A stretch of 64,000 nucleotides of DNA from Pseudomonadota bacterium. GTDB lineage: Bacteria > Desulfobacterota > Desulfobacteria > Desulfobacterales > JAHIVH01. The DNA is taken from NCBI GenBank assembly GCA_018816735.1, contig JAHIVH010000083.1, positions 51,031 to 115,030 on the forward strand, written 5' to 3'. Shown here piece after piece: positions 36,622 to 45,453 of this stretch. How positions within the stretch are numbered: position 1 is the first letter of the stretch; every line of letters starts with the position of its first letter. Below the pieces are notes generated by a model, which was not told where the DNA came from, did no database searches, and was given only the letters and a program-made list of their open reading frames with translations. The translations under genes were made by a program, and so were the position numbers.

Positions 36622-38820
36622 ATGACTCTGGATGATCATACGGTTTCAACCCAACTTGACCCCATAAGGGCACTGCAACAATCAGGCGATCATGAGGCTG
36701 CGAGAGCAGCCCTTGACAGCCTTTGCCATGAAGGCATCCGTTCCCACCCTGCATGCCGGTCAATCTATGGCGTTATACTGATTCTGTGCGGTGATTCTGA
36801 AACCGGCAAAAAAATAATTGAGTCCATCACATCCATTTCCCCCCGATTCTCATCCTGGGCCAGCGATCTGGGTTTTGGATTATTGCTCACCGGGCATCCG
36901 GATCTGGCACGGCAGCATCTTGAGTGCGCCACACATCTGAAGGCTCCGGACGCAACCGCCTTCAACAGACTGGGGACTGTCTGCCTTCTGGCAGATAATC
37001 TTCAGGCGGCACAAACGGCATTTGCAAACGGCCTGGCAAGGGATCCAGGAAAAGCAGAAATTCACAGCAACCTGGGCGGTGTCATGGTTCGCCTGGGACA
37101 GTTTGCAGAAGCACTGTCCCATTATGAAAAGGCGCTTTCCATCGATCCGGACCTTCCCCAGGCAAAAACCGGAAAGTACGCGATTCTTCTTGAGCTTGAG
37201 CAGACGGAAACGGCTGTGCTCGATATTGAAGAAGACATTGAAAAAGAGCGGAATCCGGAAATCATCCGCAACAAAAAACGGTATCTTGCCGCCCTTCTCC
37301 ACTCAGCCGGACGCTTCGAGGAAGCGACCCACCATCTCCGGTCGATGATCATCGAAGACCCTGCCGATATCCAGTCACTGATCCGGCTTGCAGGCTTTCT
37401 GGCCGACCGCTCCATGCATCATGCGGCCATTGCCGTACTTCAACAGGCAGCAAAGGCAGAGCCTGAAAACATGACCGTGTTATCCCTGATGGCCAAAAGT
37501 TTCACAGAGACAGGAAAACCTGACAAGGCCCTTGCCTGTGTCGAGACGCTGTTTAGCCATCATCCGGAAGAACCGGCCGCCTTTCTGTCAAGGGCATCTG
37601 TATATTCGTCCATGGAAAAGCATGAGGACGCGGAAAAAGATCTTCGCCATATTACCGAAAACTTTCCCGGAATGGTTGATGGATGGGGGCTTTTGGGACA
37701 TCACCTTATGACCACCGGTCGCCTGGATGAAGCGGTTCAGTGTTTTGAAACCGCATCCTGTCTCAATCCGTTTTCCTTTTCAAATCTGATCGAGGCCCGG
37801 GTGTTTCCGGATAATCCGAAAATCCTTGAAAAGCTTGAAACGTTTGCAAGGAATCCCCTTCATCACACGGAATCGAGAGCAGCTATCAGCTTTTCCCTTT
37901 CAAAAGTATTTGAAAAAAAGGAATCCTTTGACAAGGCATTTGATTTCTCGGAAATGGGAAACCGTCTTGCCATGCGCACCCATGTTTACCATGAAGATAG
38001 ATACATAAAAATGGCAAAAACCATCAAATCCGTTTTTAACAAGGATATGTTTCAAAAATTCAAAGGGGGAGGATCACCGTCCACGCGACCCGTCTTTATT
38101 GTGGGCATGCCCCGGTCCGGCACCACACTCACCGAGCAGATCATCGCCAGCCACCCGGATGTATTTGGCGCAGGCGAGCTGGGGATTATCCCCACCATCA
38201 CGGCCCTGATGCCCCGCGTCATCAAAACGAAAACCCCTTATCCTGACTGCCTGGGCCTGTTTCAAAAATGGATGGCCGGTCATGCTGCATCCTGTTATCT
38301 GAAAAAAATTTACGCCATGAATCAGACCGCCAAAAAAGTAACGGACAAACTGCCCCACAACTTCATGCATCTGGGACTCATCGGCATCATGTTTCCGGAA
38401 GCGAAAATCATTCATGTGTCCCGGGACAAGGGGGATGTGGCGGTCTCAAATTACTTTACCAACTTCCGGTATAAAGACGGAATCATGGGATTTGCCTTTG
38501 ACCTTGGCACCATCGCCCGGATGATCAAGATGCATGATGAACTCATGGCCCATTTCAAAACGGTCCTTCCCATGCCTGTGTTCGATCTTTCCTATGAATC
38601 GGTGATTGAAAATCCGGAACAAACTGCCCGTGATCTGCTTTCCTTTCTCGATCTTCCCTGGAATGACCGCGTGCTTGATTTCCACCAGACAAAAAGGGCC
38701 GTTAAAACTGCCAGTGTCTGGCAGGTACGCCAGCCGGTTTACCAGACTTCGAAAAAAAGATGGAAAAACTACGAAACCCACCTGAAGCCCTTCTTTGAAG
38801 CGTTTTCATCACCCGGTTGA
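36622..38820 (+). CDS. TPR-repeat sulfotransferase
   Basis: 732 residues. The first about 400 form a TPR solenoid (for example AEIHSNLGGVMVRLGQFAEA). Residues about 485-730 are a PAPS-dependent sulfotransferase: the 5'-phosphosulfate loop is FIVGMPRSGTTLTEQIIASH near 490-508 and the 3'-phosphate motif is IHVSRDKGDVAVSNYF. No signal peptide, so it acts in the cytoplasm, before secretion. The start lies 5 nt after the RTX stop codon, so the two are probably translated together. TPR-sulfotransferases modify proteins or glycans; the RTX protein is the simplest candidate substrate. That pairing is inferred from position. Confidence 0.9.
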   Translation: MTLDDHTVSTQLDPIRALQQSGDHEAARAALDSLCHEGIRSHPACRSIYGVILILCGDSETGKKIIESITSISPRFSSWASDLGFGLLLTGHPDLARQHLECATHLKAPDATAFNRLGTVCLLADNLQAAQTAFANGLARDPGKAEIHSNLGGVMVRLGQFAEALSHYEKALSIDPDLPQAKTGKYAILLELEQTETAVLDIEEDIEKERNPEIIRNKKRYLAALLHSAGRFEEATHHLRSMIIEDPADIQSLIRLAGFLADRSMHHAAIAVLQQAAKAEPENMTVLSLMAKSFTETGKPDKALACVETLFSHHPEEPAAFLSRASVYSSMEKHEDAEKDLRHITENFPGMVDGWGLLGHHLMTTGRLDEAVQCFETASCLNPFSFSNLIEARVFPDNPKILEKLETFARNPLHHTESRAAISFSLSKVFEKKESFDKAFDFSEMGNRLAMRTHVYHEDRYIKMAKTIKSVFNKDMFQKFKGGGSPSTRPVFIVGMPRSGTTLTEQIIASHPDVFGAGELGIIPTITALMPRVIKTKTPYPDCLGLFQKWMAGHAASCYLKKIYAMNQTAKKVTDKLPHNFMHLGLIGIMFPEAKIIHVSRDKGDVAVSNYFTNFRYKDGIMGFAFDLGTIARMIKMHDELMAHFKTVLPMPVFDLSYESVIENPEQTARDLLSFLDLPWNDRVLDFHQTKRAVKTASVWQVRQPVYQTSKKRWKNYETHLKPFFEAFSSPG

Positions 38821-38845
38821 CAGGTTCCAGCCCCCGGTTTCCAGA

Positions 38846-38862
38846 AGGCATATAACTTGCAT
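38846..38862 (+). promoter_or_regulatory. Possible sigma-54 promoter upstream of the ABC exporter gene
   Basis: AGGCAT, five bases, TTGCAT has the correct GG-to-GC spacing; only the first base of the -24 element and its last base differ from consensus. It is 158 nt upstream of the exporter start, almost the same distance as the promoter before SPOR-TolC. Confidence 0.55.
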
Positions 38863-39019
38863 AATTTTTGATTATGTATCATCATGATGAATATTGCCGT
38901 CCCTCAAAACAGGATAAACACAGATCCGTCATCATTGAACGCATGGGTATCGATACGTTGGGAGGAATTTTTTTCCTTTTGGTTAACCATTTCAACCGTC
39001 ATCAAACGAACGGTTTCAC

Positions 39020-40729
39020 ATGAAAGAACTATTTAATCGACTGTTTCATCAACCGGCCATTGCCGTTTTAACATTTGTTGCAACATTTTTTATTGCGGTT
39101 TTGAATCTGGGTTCCCCGATATTTGTCATTAACGTGCTGAACCGGTATGTCAATTACGGATTTGACGGCACACTGGTCACACTGACCTTTGGCATGATGA
39201 TTGTCATTTTCCTGCAATACGGTTTCCGCATCGCAAGAGTCAGAATGATCGGCAGCCTTTCCATGGCGCCGGATGCTGAAATTCATGCTGGTTTTCTGGA
39301 CAGCCTTACACGGACCAAGGCAGGTGTCATCGACCATATGCACAGTGCCCGGATCCGGGAAATGGCCAAAAACCTCAATACGGTCCAGGCTGCCCACGAA
39401 CCGTCAAATCTCACTGCCATTATGGATGCGCCCTTTTCACTCCTTTATATTGCAGCCGTATTGTTCCTGAGTCCGTTGCTGGCATTCGTTGCGCTCCTGG
39501 GTATCATTGCCATGGCCGTATCCGGATTTCTATCCATTTACCAGACCAAAAAAACACAGGACGCCATTGCGAATCTTTCCATGGCCCATCAAAGCATTGT
39601 ATCATCGGTCATCCAGGGCAGTGACACGGTTCGGGTGTTTAATGGCAGAGCTTTCCTCGAAAATATATTTTCAAACCAGATCAGAAAACTGACCTGGCTC
39701 CGATTCAGGCTGGCCGGAAGCAAGGAGCAGTCGCAATCCTTTACCCTTTCCGCAAACAGTCTGATGAGCGTTATCCTTTATGCCGTGGGGTCATTTCTTG
39801 TGGTGAGAGGCGAGATAACTGTCGGTGCATTGATTGGCGCCAATATTCTGGCATCCCGGTCCTATATGAGCATCGTAAGGCTCGTCCAGACCGGCTACCT
39901 GCTTTCAATGGCCGGTAATATTTTAAAGGAACTGTCGGCCTTTTCAAATCTCCCTGCTGAAAATGAAAAAGGCACAGCCATCCATGATTACAAGGGCAAG
40001 CTTGAGTTCAGGGATATTTCCTTCACCTATCAGGGAAGCACCGGCCCGCTTTTCGAATCCCTGAACCTCACTATCGAGCCGGGAACCATTCTCATTATCA
40101 CCGGAAAAAACGGGACGGGGAAAACCACGCTTGCAAGACTCCTGACCGGCCTTCTTTCACCCACGCGGGGAGAAATTCTCGTTGGCGGTATCAACCTGAC
40201 ACAAATCGCCCTTCCCTGGTGGCGGAAACAGGTGGTTTATTTTCCCCAGGAGCCCGTATTTTTAAATGCCTCGATTCGGGACAACCTGAAGTTGATCAAC
40301 ACGGATATCAGCGAGGAAGAGTTGAATCTGGTCATACGTGCGGCAGACTTAAGGCCCTTTCTTGACAGAACACCCGGTGGCCTTGACACGGTTCTTGCGG
40401 AAGGAGGCCGGTATCTCCCTTTAGGTATACGAAGACGAATCGCCCTTGCCAGGGCACTTGTATCCGAGGGCCATGTGGTCGTATTTGATGAACCCACAGA
40501 AGGCCTGGATACGGATGGCATCAAAGCGGTTTATTCCATTCTAAATAACATGTCAAAATCGGGAAAAACGATCATTGTCATGTCCCATGACCCGAATATC
40601 GTAAAAGCAGGGGGGTATATACTGGATCTCAACATCAAACCGGTCGCCGGGATCAGCATGAGACGTTCTGAGATAGCAAACCGGAAAGGAAAAAATGAGG
40701 CGTCGGAAATCAGGAGTCAGGAGAGATAA
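39020..40729 (+). CDS. Type I secretion ABC exporter, divergent signature motif
   Basis: 569 residues, PrtD-like length without a C39 peptidase domain. About six membrane helices fill residues 10-305. The ATPase domain has Walker A GKNGTGKTT near 363, a Q-loop (YFPQEP), Walker B VVVFDEPTEGLD near 490 and an H-loop (VMSHDP). The ABC signature, usually LSGGQ, reads LPLGI near 465, losing the conserved Ser and first Gly. With HlyD and SPOR-TolC it should export the RTX protein. The neighbours HlyD (4 nt) and glycosyltransferase follow in an operon. Confidence 0.9.
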   Translation: MKELFNRLFHQPAIAVLTFVATFFIAVLNLGSPIFVINVLNRYVNYGFDGTLVTLTFGMMIVIFLQYGFRIARVRMIGSLSMAPDAEIHAGFLDSLTRTKAGVIDHMHSARIREMAKNLNTVQAAHEPSNLTAIMDAPFSLLYIAAVLFLSPLLAFVALLGIIAMAVSGFLSIYQTKKTQDAIANLSMAHQSIVSSVIQGSDTVRVFNGRAFLENIFSNQIRKLTWLRFRLAGSKEQSQSFTLSANSLMSVILYAVGSFLVVRGEITVGALIGANILASRSYMSIVRLVQTGYLLSMAGNILKELSAFSNLPAENEKGTAIHDYKGKLEFRDISFTYQGSTGPLFESLNLTIEPGTILIITGKNGTGKTTLARLLTGLLSPTRGEILVGGINLTQIALPWWRKQVVYFPQEPVFLNASIRDNLKLINTDISEEELNLVIRAADLRPFLDRTPGGLDTVLAEGGRYLPLGIRRRIALARALVSEGHVVVFDEPTEGLDTDGIKAVYSILNNMSKSGKTIIVMSHDPNIVKAGGYILDLNIKPVAGISMRRSEIANRKGKNEASEIRSQER

Positions 40730-40733
40730 CCCT

Positions 40734-42026
40734 ATGGTTATGGATCTGGAAAATGTTCAATTAAAACAAGGTACGGGCGCACATCTTTTCTTCTTCATGT
40801 GCATGCTCCTTGTTATCCTGTTTTCTTTGTGGGCGTATTTCGGGAAGCTGGATATCGCAAGTGTTTCCGAAGGCAAAATCATACCCAGCTCAAAAGTGAA
40901 AAGCATCCAGCATCTGGAAGGCGGCATTATCAAGGAAATACTGGTCAATGAAGGTGATTTTGTTCAAAATGGCCAGCCACTTCTGTATCTGGAAGAAATT
41001 GCTTCCGGGTCGAGTGTTGAGGAAATAAATATCCGGATCAATTCTCTCCGGATAGACATAGAAAGGCTTGAACAGGAGATCAACGGCAGGGAAACGCTTG
41101 AATTACCGGCTGACCTGGCCATGGCGCACCCGGACCTTGCCAGCCAGGCCATAAATATTTTTGATACCCGGCGGATGCGATATCAAAGCGAAATGAAAAG
41201 CCAGATGGAAAAAATCAGTCAGCGGGAACAGGATATCCGGGAAATAGAAACCCGGATTAAAAACAATAAAAAAAGCCTGCTTCTTCTTGATGAGCAGGTA
41301 TCGATCAGCAAAGAACTGCTGAAAGACAACCTGGCGACCCAGTATAATCATTTAAACCTGTTAAGAGAAGAGACCAAGCTGAAAAGCAGGGTAGAGGAAG
41401 ATACCATTGCATTTGAAAGAGCACAGCATTCCCTGAATGAGGAGAAAGAAAAACGGGAAGGCATCACCCATATCTTCCGTGAAAGTGCAAGGGAAGACCT
41501 TAAAAAGGCCAAGCAGGAACTGGAAGAATTTTCCCAAAGACTTCTGAAATTCAAAGACAGCCTCACGCGTTCGGTGATCCGGTCTCCCATTGACGGTATT
41601 GTGAAAACCCTTTATATGGTCACAGAAGGCGGTGTGATCCGACCCGGTATGACCATTATGGATATCGTGCCTGTAAAAGACAGACTGATCATTGAGGCCC
41701 ATCTCCCCATCAATGATATCGGTTATATTGAAACCGGTCAAAAAGCCCTGATCAAGCTGGCATCTCCTGAAGCCAGGCGTTTCGGGGAAATTGAAGGGCG
41801 TGTCGTCAATATCAGCCCGGATACGTTCAGTACACAGGAAGGCAGAACCTTCTATACGATTTATGTAGAAACGGAAAATGACCGGTTTGAAAAAGACAAC
41901 CTCATATACAAACTGTATCCGGGAGTACTGGTCCATGTTTTTATCCATACCGGAAAGAGAACCGTATTTGAATATCTCCTTGATCCGTTCCTGAATACTT
42001 TAGGCAACTCCCTGATGGAGAGGTAA
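40734..42026 (+). CDS. HlyD-family type I secretion adaptor
   Basis: 430 residues from the ATG at 40734 (AGGAG at 719-723 of that kilobase); an in-frame ATG at 40695 lies inside the exporter gene. One inner-membrane helix (about 14-35), a biotinyl-lipoyl-like half motif (SIQHLEGGIIKEILVNEGDF), a long periplasmic coiled coil (about 95-265), the second lipoyl half (VIRSPIDGIVKTLYMVTEGG) and a beta-barrel domain. It bridges the ABC exporter and the TolC channel. It ends with TAA directly abutting the ATG of the next gene. Confidence 0.92.
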   Translation: MVMDLENVQLKQGTGAHLFFFMCMLLVILFSLWAYFGKLDIASVSEGKIIPSSKVKSIQHLEGGIIKEILVNEGDFVQNGQPLLYLEEIASGSSVEEINIRINSLRIDIERLEQEINGRETLELPADLAMAHPDLASQAINIFDTRRMRYQSEMKSQMEKISQREQDIREIETRIKNNKKSLLLLDEQVSISKELLKDNLATQYNHLNLLREETKLKSRVEEDTIAFERAQHSLNEEKEKREGITHIFRESAREDLKKAKQELEEFSQRLLKFKDSLTRSVIRSPIDGIVKTLYMVTEGGVIRPGMTIMDIVPVKDRLIIEAHLPINDIGYIETGQKALIKLASPEARRFGEIEGRVVNISPDTFSTQEGRTFYTIYVETENDRFEKDNLIYKLYPGVLVHVFIHTGKRTVFEYLLDPFLNTLGNSLMER

Positions 42027-43244
42027 ATGCGAATTTTATTCATCCACCCCAATTTCCCGGCACAGTTCAGGCATATAGCAACAGCTTTGGGCCGTGATTC
42101 TGAAAACGAGGTTATCTTTGCGACTCAAAATCCAAGGCCTGAATGGGAGATACCAGGCGTCACCAAGAAGATTTTTGAACACGCTTCCGGAGAAAATATA
42201 AAAAATCCCGTTCTCAACCCGTTTGTCAAGACCTATAAAATGGGAGAAGCTGTTTTCAAACTTCTTTTAAAACTCAAGAAGGAAGGATTTACACCGGATC
42301 TCATCTATGGCCATTCCGGTTGGGGCAGTACCTGGTTCATCAGGGATGTTTTCCCGGCAGCCAGGTTTATCGGTTACTTTGAGTGGTACTATAATCAGGA
42401 TGGGGCAGATGTCATGTTTGACAGGGGCAAGGCGATTACACCTGCCAGCTCGGCAAGGCTCAGAATGAAAAATGCCGTTATTCTGAACGACCTTCTGGCC
42501 TGTGATGTGGGCATATGCCCCACAAAATGGCAGAAGGCACAGTTTCCGGAAAGCCTGCAATACAAACTCACGGAAATTCATGACGGCATCCAGACAAGTT
42601 TTTTCAGACCTTTCCCGGATGCAAACCTTGATATAGAGGGGATTTCTTTAAAAGGACCGGAAAAAATAATCACCTATTGCGCCAGGGGCATGGAGCCCTA
42701 CCGAGGGTTTCCCCAGTTCATGGCGTCCCTTGAAATCATTCTTGAGGAAGATAAAACCTGCCATGCGGTGATCGCCGGTTCGGAAAGGGTTTGTTACGGC
42801 CCTCCCCTGCCGGATGGAAAAACCTACAAGGAAAAAATGCTTGAAACGCTCTCTCTTGATATGTCCCGAATTCATTTTACCGGCCCCCTCCCCTATGGCT
42901 CCTACCTTAAATTGCTTCAGGCCTCGTCCGTTCATGTGTACCTGACCCGGCCATTTGTACTGTCGTGGTCACTGTTAGAAGCGCTTTCCTCAGGATGTGT
43001 GGTCGTGGGCTCTGATACGGAGCCTGTCCGGGAAGTCATTGAAGAAGGTGTCAATGGATTTCTGGTCGATTTTTTCTCTCCTGATGAAATCGCAAGAAAA
43101 GTCCTGGCTATTTTAAGTTACCCCTCCTTCATGGCTGAAGTCCGGAAAAAAGCAAGAGACACGATAATAAAAAATTATGATCTGAATCATAAGCTTGCCG
43201 CACATTTAAATCTCATAAAAAAATTGACAAAAGATGAATTTTAG
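42027..43244 (+). CDS. Family 4-type glycosyltransferase
   Basis: 405 residues with a GT-B fold: N-terminus MRILFIHPNFPAQFRHIATA, then the C-terminal donor-binding half with CARGMEPYRGFPQFM, HFTGPLPYGSYLKLLQASSV and the E-x7-E-type region PFVLSWSLLEALSSGCVVVG. Its start codon abuts the HlyD stop, so it belongs to the secretion operon. It may glycosylate the RTX protein or make a surface glycan anchor for it. The sugar cannot be read from sequence. Confidence 0.88.
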   Translation: MRILFIHPNFPAQFRHIATALGRDSENEVIFATQNPRPEWEIPGVTKKIFEHASGENIKNPVLNPFVKTYKMGEAVFKLLLKLKKEGFTPDLIYGHSGWGSTWFIRDVFPAARFIGYFEWYYNQDGADVMFDRGKAITPASSARLRMKNAVILNDLLACDVGICPTKWQKAQFPESLQYKLTEIHDGIQTSFFRPFPDANLDIEGISLKGPEKIITYCARGMEPYRGFPQFMASLEIILEEDKTCHAVIAGSERVCYGPPLPDGKTYKEKMLETLSLDMSRIHFTGPLPYGSYLKLLQASSVHVYLTRPFVLSWSLLEALSSGCVVVGSDTEPVREVIEEGVNGFLVDFFSPDEIARKVLAILSYPSFMAEVRKKARDTIIKNYDLNHKLAAHLNLIKKLTKDEF

Positions 43245-43301
43245 GGTCTAAATGATGGAATTTTCAGTAAGATTACCGTCAACAACCCGTTAAGGACTAT
43301 C

Positions 43302-44084
43302 ATGAAGATCAAATTCATCGGCGTTGGCGCAGCATTTGCTGCATCGGAATACTTTCACTCCAACATGCTGATCACCGCAGACAGCGGCAAACGGATATTG
43401 ATAGACTGTGGATGTGATGCGCGGTTCTCCCTTCATGAAGCAGGTATTGACCTGGACAACCTTCCCACCGAACTGGATGCCGTTTACATCTCCCATCTTC
43501 ATTCCGATCATATCGGAGGAATGGAATGGCTGGCATTCAATACATTTTTCCATAAAGCGCCCAAAAGGCTTAACCTGTTCATGGAAAAGAAAATGATGGC
43601 CGAAATGTGGGAACACTCTCTCAAGGCCGGTCTTCAGTATATTGGAGACAAGGACATGACCCTTTCGGATTATTTTACCTGTCACCCGTTAAAAGACAAT
43701 GCCACATTCAAATGGGAAGGTATCTCATTCACCCTCATGAAAATGCCGCATATTGTTTCAGAGGACAATACGCTTTTCAGTTTTGGCCTGTTAATCAAAA
43801 ACTCAGGGAAGACGTCTCGTCCTGTATTCATCACCACGGACACAAAATTTCAGCCAGACACCATCGAATCGATGGCGGACAAGGTATCAACCATATTTCA
43901 TGATTGTGAAACATCATCCATGCGGACGCACGTCCATGCCCATTACAGCGAATTGAAAGCGCTTCCTTTGCATGTGAAGTCAAAAATGTGGCTTTATCAC
44001 TACCAGCCCAACGCAACATGCGATCCTGCAGCAGATGGCTTTAAAGGATTGATTCAAAAAGGGCAGGAATTCGATTTTTCATAA
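43302..44084 (+). CDS. MBL-fold hydrolase, RNase Z-like group
   Basis: 260 residues. N-terminus MKIKFIGVGAAFA and FHSNMLI resemble RNase Z-like metallo-hydrolases. Metal ligands are in SHLHSDHIGGMEW, in TTDTKF and in THVHAHYSEL. It lacks the exosite arm of tRNA RNase Z. Gap to the glycosyltransferase is 57 nt, same strand, so it could be the last gene of the secretion operon. Substrate unknown. Confidence 0.85.
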   Translation: MKIKFIGVGAAFAASEYFHSNMLITADSGKRILIDCGCDARFSLHEAGIDLDNLPTELDAVYISHLHSDHIGGMEWLAFNTFFHKAPKRLNLFMEKKMMAEMWEHSLKAGLQYIGDKDMTLSDYFTCHPLKDNATFKWEGISFTLMKMPHIVSEDNTLFSFGLLIKNSGKTSRPVFITTDTKFQPDTIESMADKVSTIFHDCETSSMRTHVHAHYSELKALPLHVKSKMWLYHYQPNATCDPAADGFKGLIQKGQEFDFS

Positions 44085-44148
44085 AAAAACCCGGTTCCAA
44101 CGCGCATGGTTTGAACTGCCCCCCGAAGAGGACCAGGCTTTGATATTT

Positions 44149-45165
44149 TCAGGCCGCACACGCATTTTCCACTCGCAATTTCTGCTGTTTCATCTCCATG
44201 GCGATTTTACCTTCTCTTTCAAGAACCTGCAAATGCGTGTAGGTTTCTGAAATGGCCAGAAAGAGATCCAGTGAAAACCGTTTGCCGCCGAGTTCGGGAA
44301 ACAGTTCTCTGGCAATTCGGTATACGGTCTTTTTGTCTCCATTGATAATCCCAAGGAGTTTTTCCTTTCTTTTTTCAAAGCTCTCCCTGTATCCGCTGAT
44401 TATCTTTTTGATATCCGTAACCGGCTGGCCATGGGCGGTTAAAACGAGTTCAGGTGAAAGTGCTTCAATTTTTTCAAGAGACGCATAGTATTCGGACTGG
44501 CTGAGCCGCTGCGGAAGAAATCTGTTTTTTTCAAGCATCACAAAGGCGTTTGGGGTGATGTGCTCAATAATATGGTCGCCTGCCAGAAGGATTTTTTCCG
44601 TTTCCAGATAAATACAGACAGAGCCTCTGGTATGGCCGGGTGTGCTTAAAACAGTGGCATCATAGTTTCCTAATCTTATTTTATCACCGTCATTCAACAA
44701 AAGGTCAACCCGGCAAGGATCTGCCAGGAATTTTCCCAGAAACATCAACGGCATCATAAGAAACCTCAACACAACAGGCACACCCATGGCACTGAAATAA
44801 TCCTTATAGGTTCCCAGCGGCACTTCCCGCCCCGTCCGGATAGCATGCACATCTTCAGGGTGGGCAGCAAGGGTTGCGTGGCCGCCTGTGCATCTGATCA
44901 GGTGCCTGGCCGCCCCATAATGATCCAGATGGCCATGCGTGGCAATAATCTGATTGAGTGTCTTTATGTCAAATCCCAAATCCCTGAACGCTTTTTTCAG
45001 CAAATGAACCGTATGTTTGGCACCTGTATCCACGAGAACATTTATCTCTCCTTGAAACAGATAGACATTGACCGGTCCCGGCCGTCTGCCGGGGATGGGC
45101 AAGGTTGTCCTGAAAATGCCAGGGTAGATTTCCGTGAAAGCCTCTTTTCGATGCGGGAAAGTCAT
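44149..45165 (-). CDS. MBL-fold hydrolase with C-terminal helical extension
   Basis: 338 residues. The N-terminal metallo-beta-lactamase fold shows YLFQGEINVLVDTGAKHT, the metal motif THGHLDHYGAARH, TPGHTRGSVCIYL and GDHIIEH, then TAHGQP. Residues about 260-330 form a helical domain resembling the winged-helix end of LACTB2-like enzymes (RIARELFPELGGKRFSLDLF). It may hydrolyse thioesters or nucleic acid; no evidence favours one. It is convergent with the other MBL gene. Confidence 0.87.
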   Translation of the reverse strand: MTFPHRKEAFTEIYPGIFRTTLPIPGRRPGPVNVYLFQGEINVLVDTGAKHTVHLLKKAFRDLGFDIKTLNQIIATHGHLDHYGAARHLIRCTGGHATLAAHPEDVHAIRTGREVPLGTYKDYFSAMGVPVVLRFLMMPLMFLGKFLADPCRVDLLLNDGDKIRLGNYDATVLSTPGHTRGSVCIYLETEKILLAGDHIIEHITPNAFVMLEKNRFLPQRLSQSEYYASLEKIEALSPELVLTAHGQPVTDIKKIISGYRESFEKRKEKLLGIINGDKKTVYRIARELFPELGGKRFSLDLFLAISETYTHLQVLEREGKIAMEMKQQKLRVENACAA

Positions 45166-45453
45166 GGGGTGAATTCTCTTTTCAATGTGATGCCACCTTA
45201 TGCTGACAGGATTTAAAAAAACAAGAAACGACTTTCAGCCATTATTAATTCAAATAAGGCAAAAGTTCAAGGCATACATTTTTGGGGGGCAATGCTTAAA
45301 AAAAATGATGGTATTCGACAATTTGAATTTTCATTTGGCGTCAATATATGGTATGTTCCCGTTTATCTTGTACCGGTCCACTTTGCATTGCACAAGAATT
45401 CCGTCATCAACCGATGTCTTTCAACCATTATCAATCTGGATTGAATCACCCAA

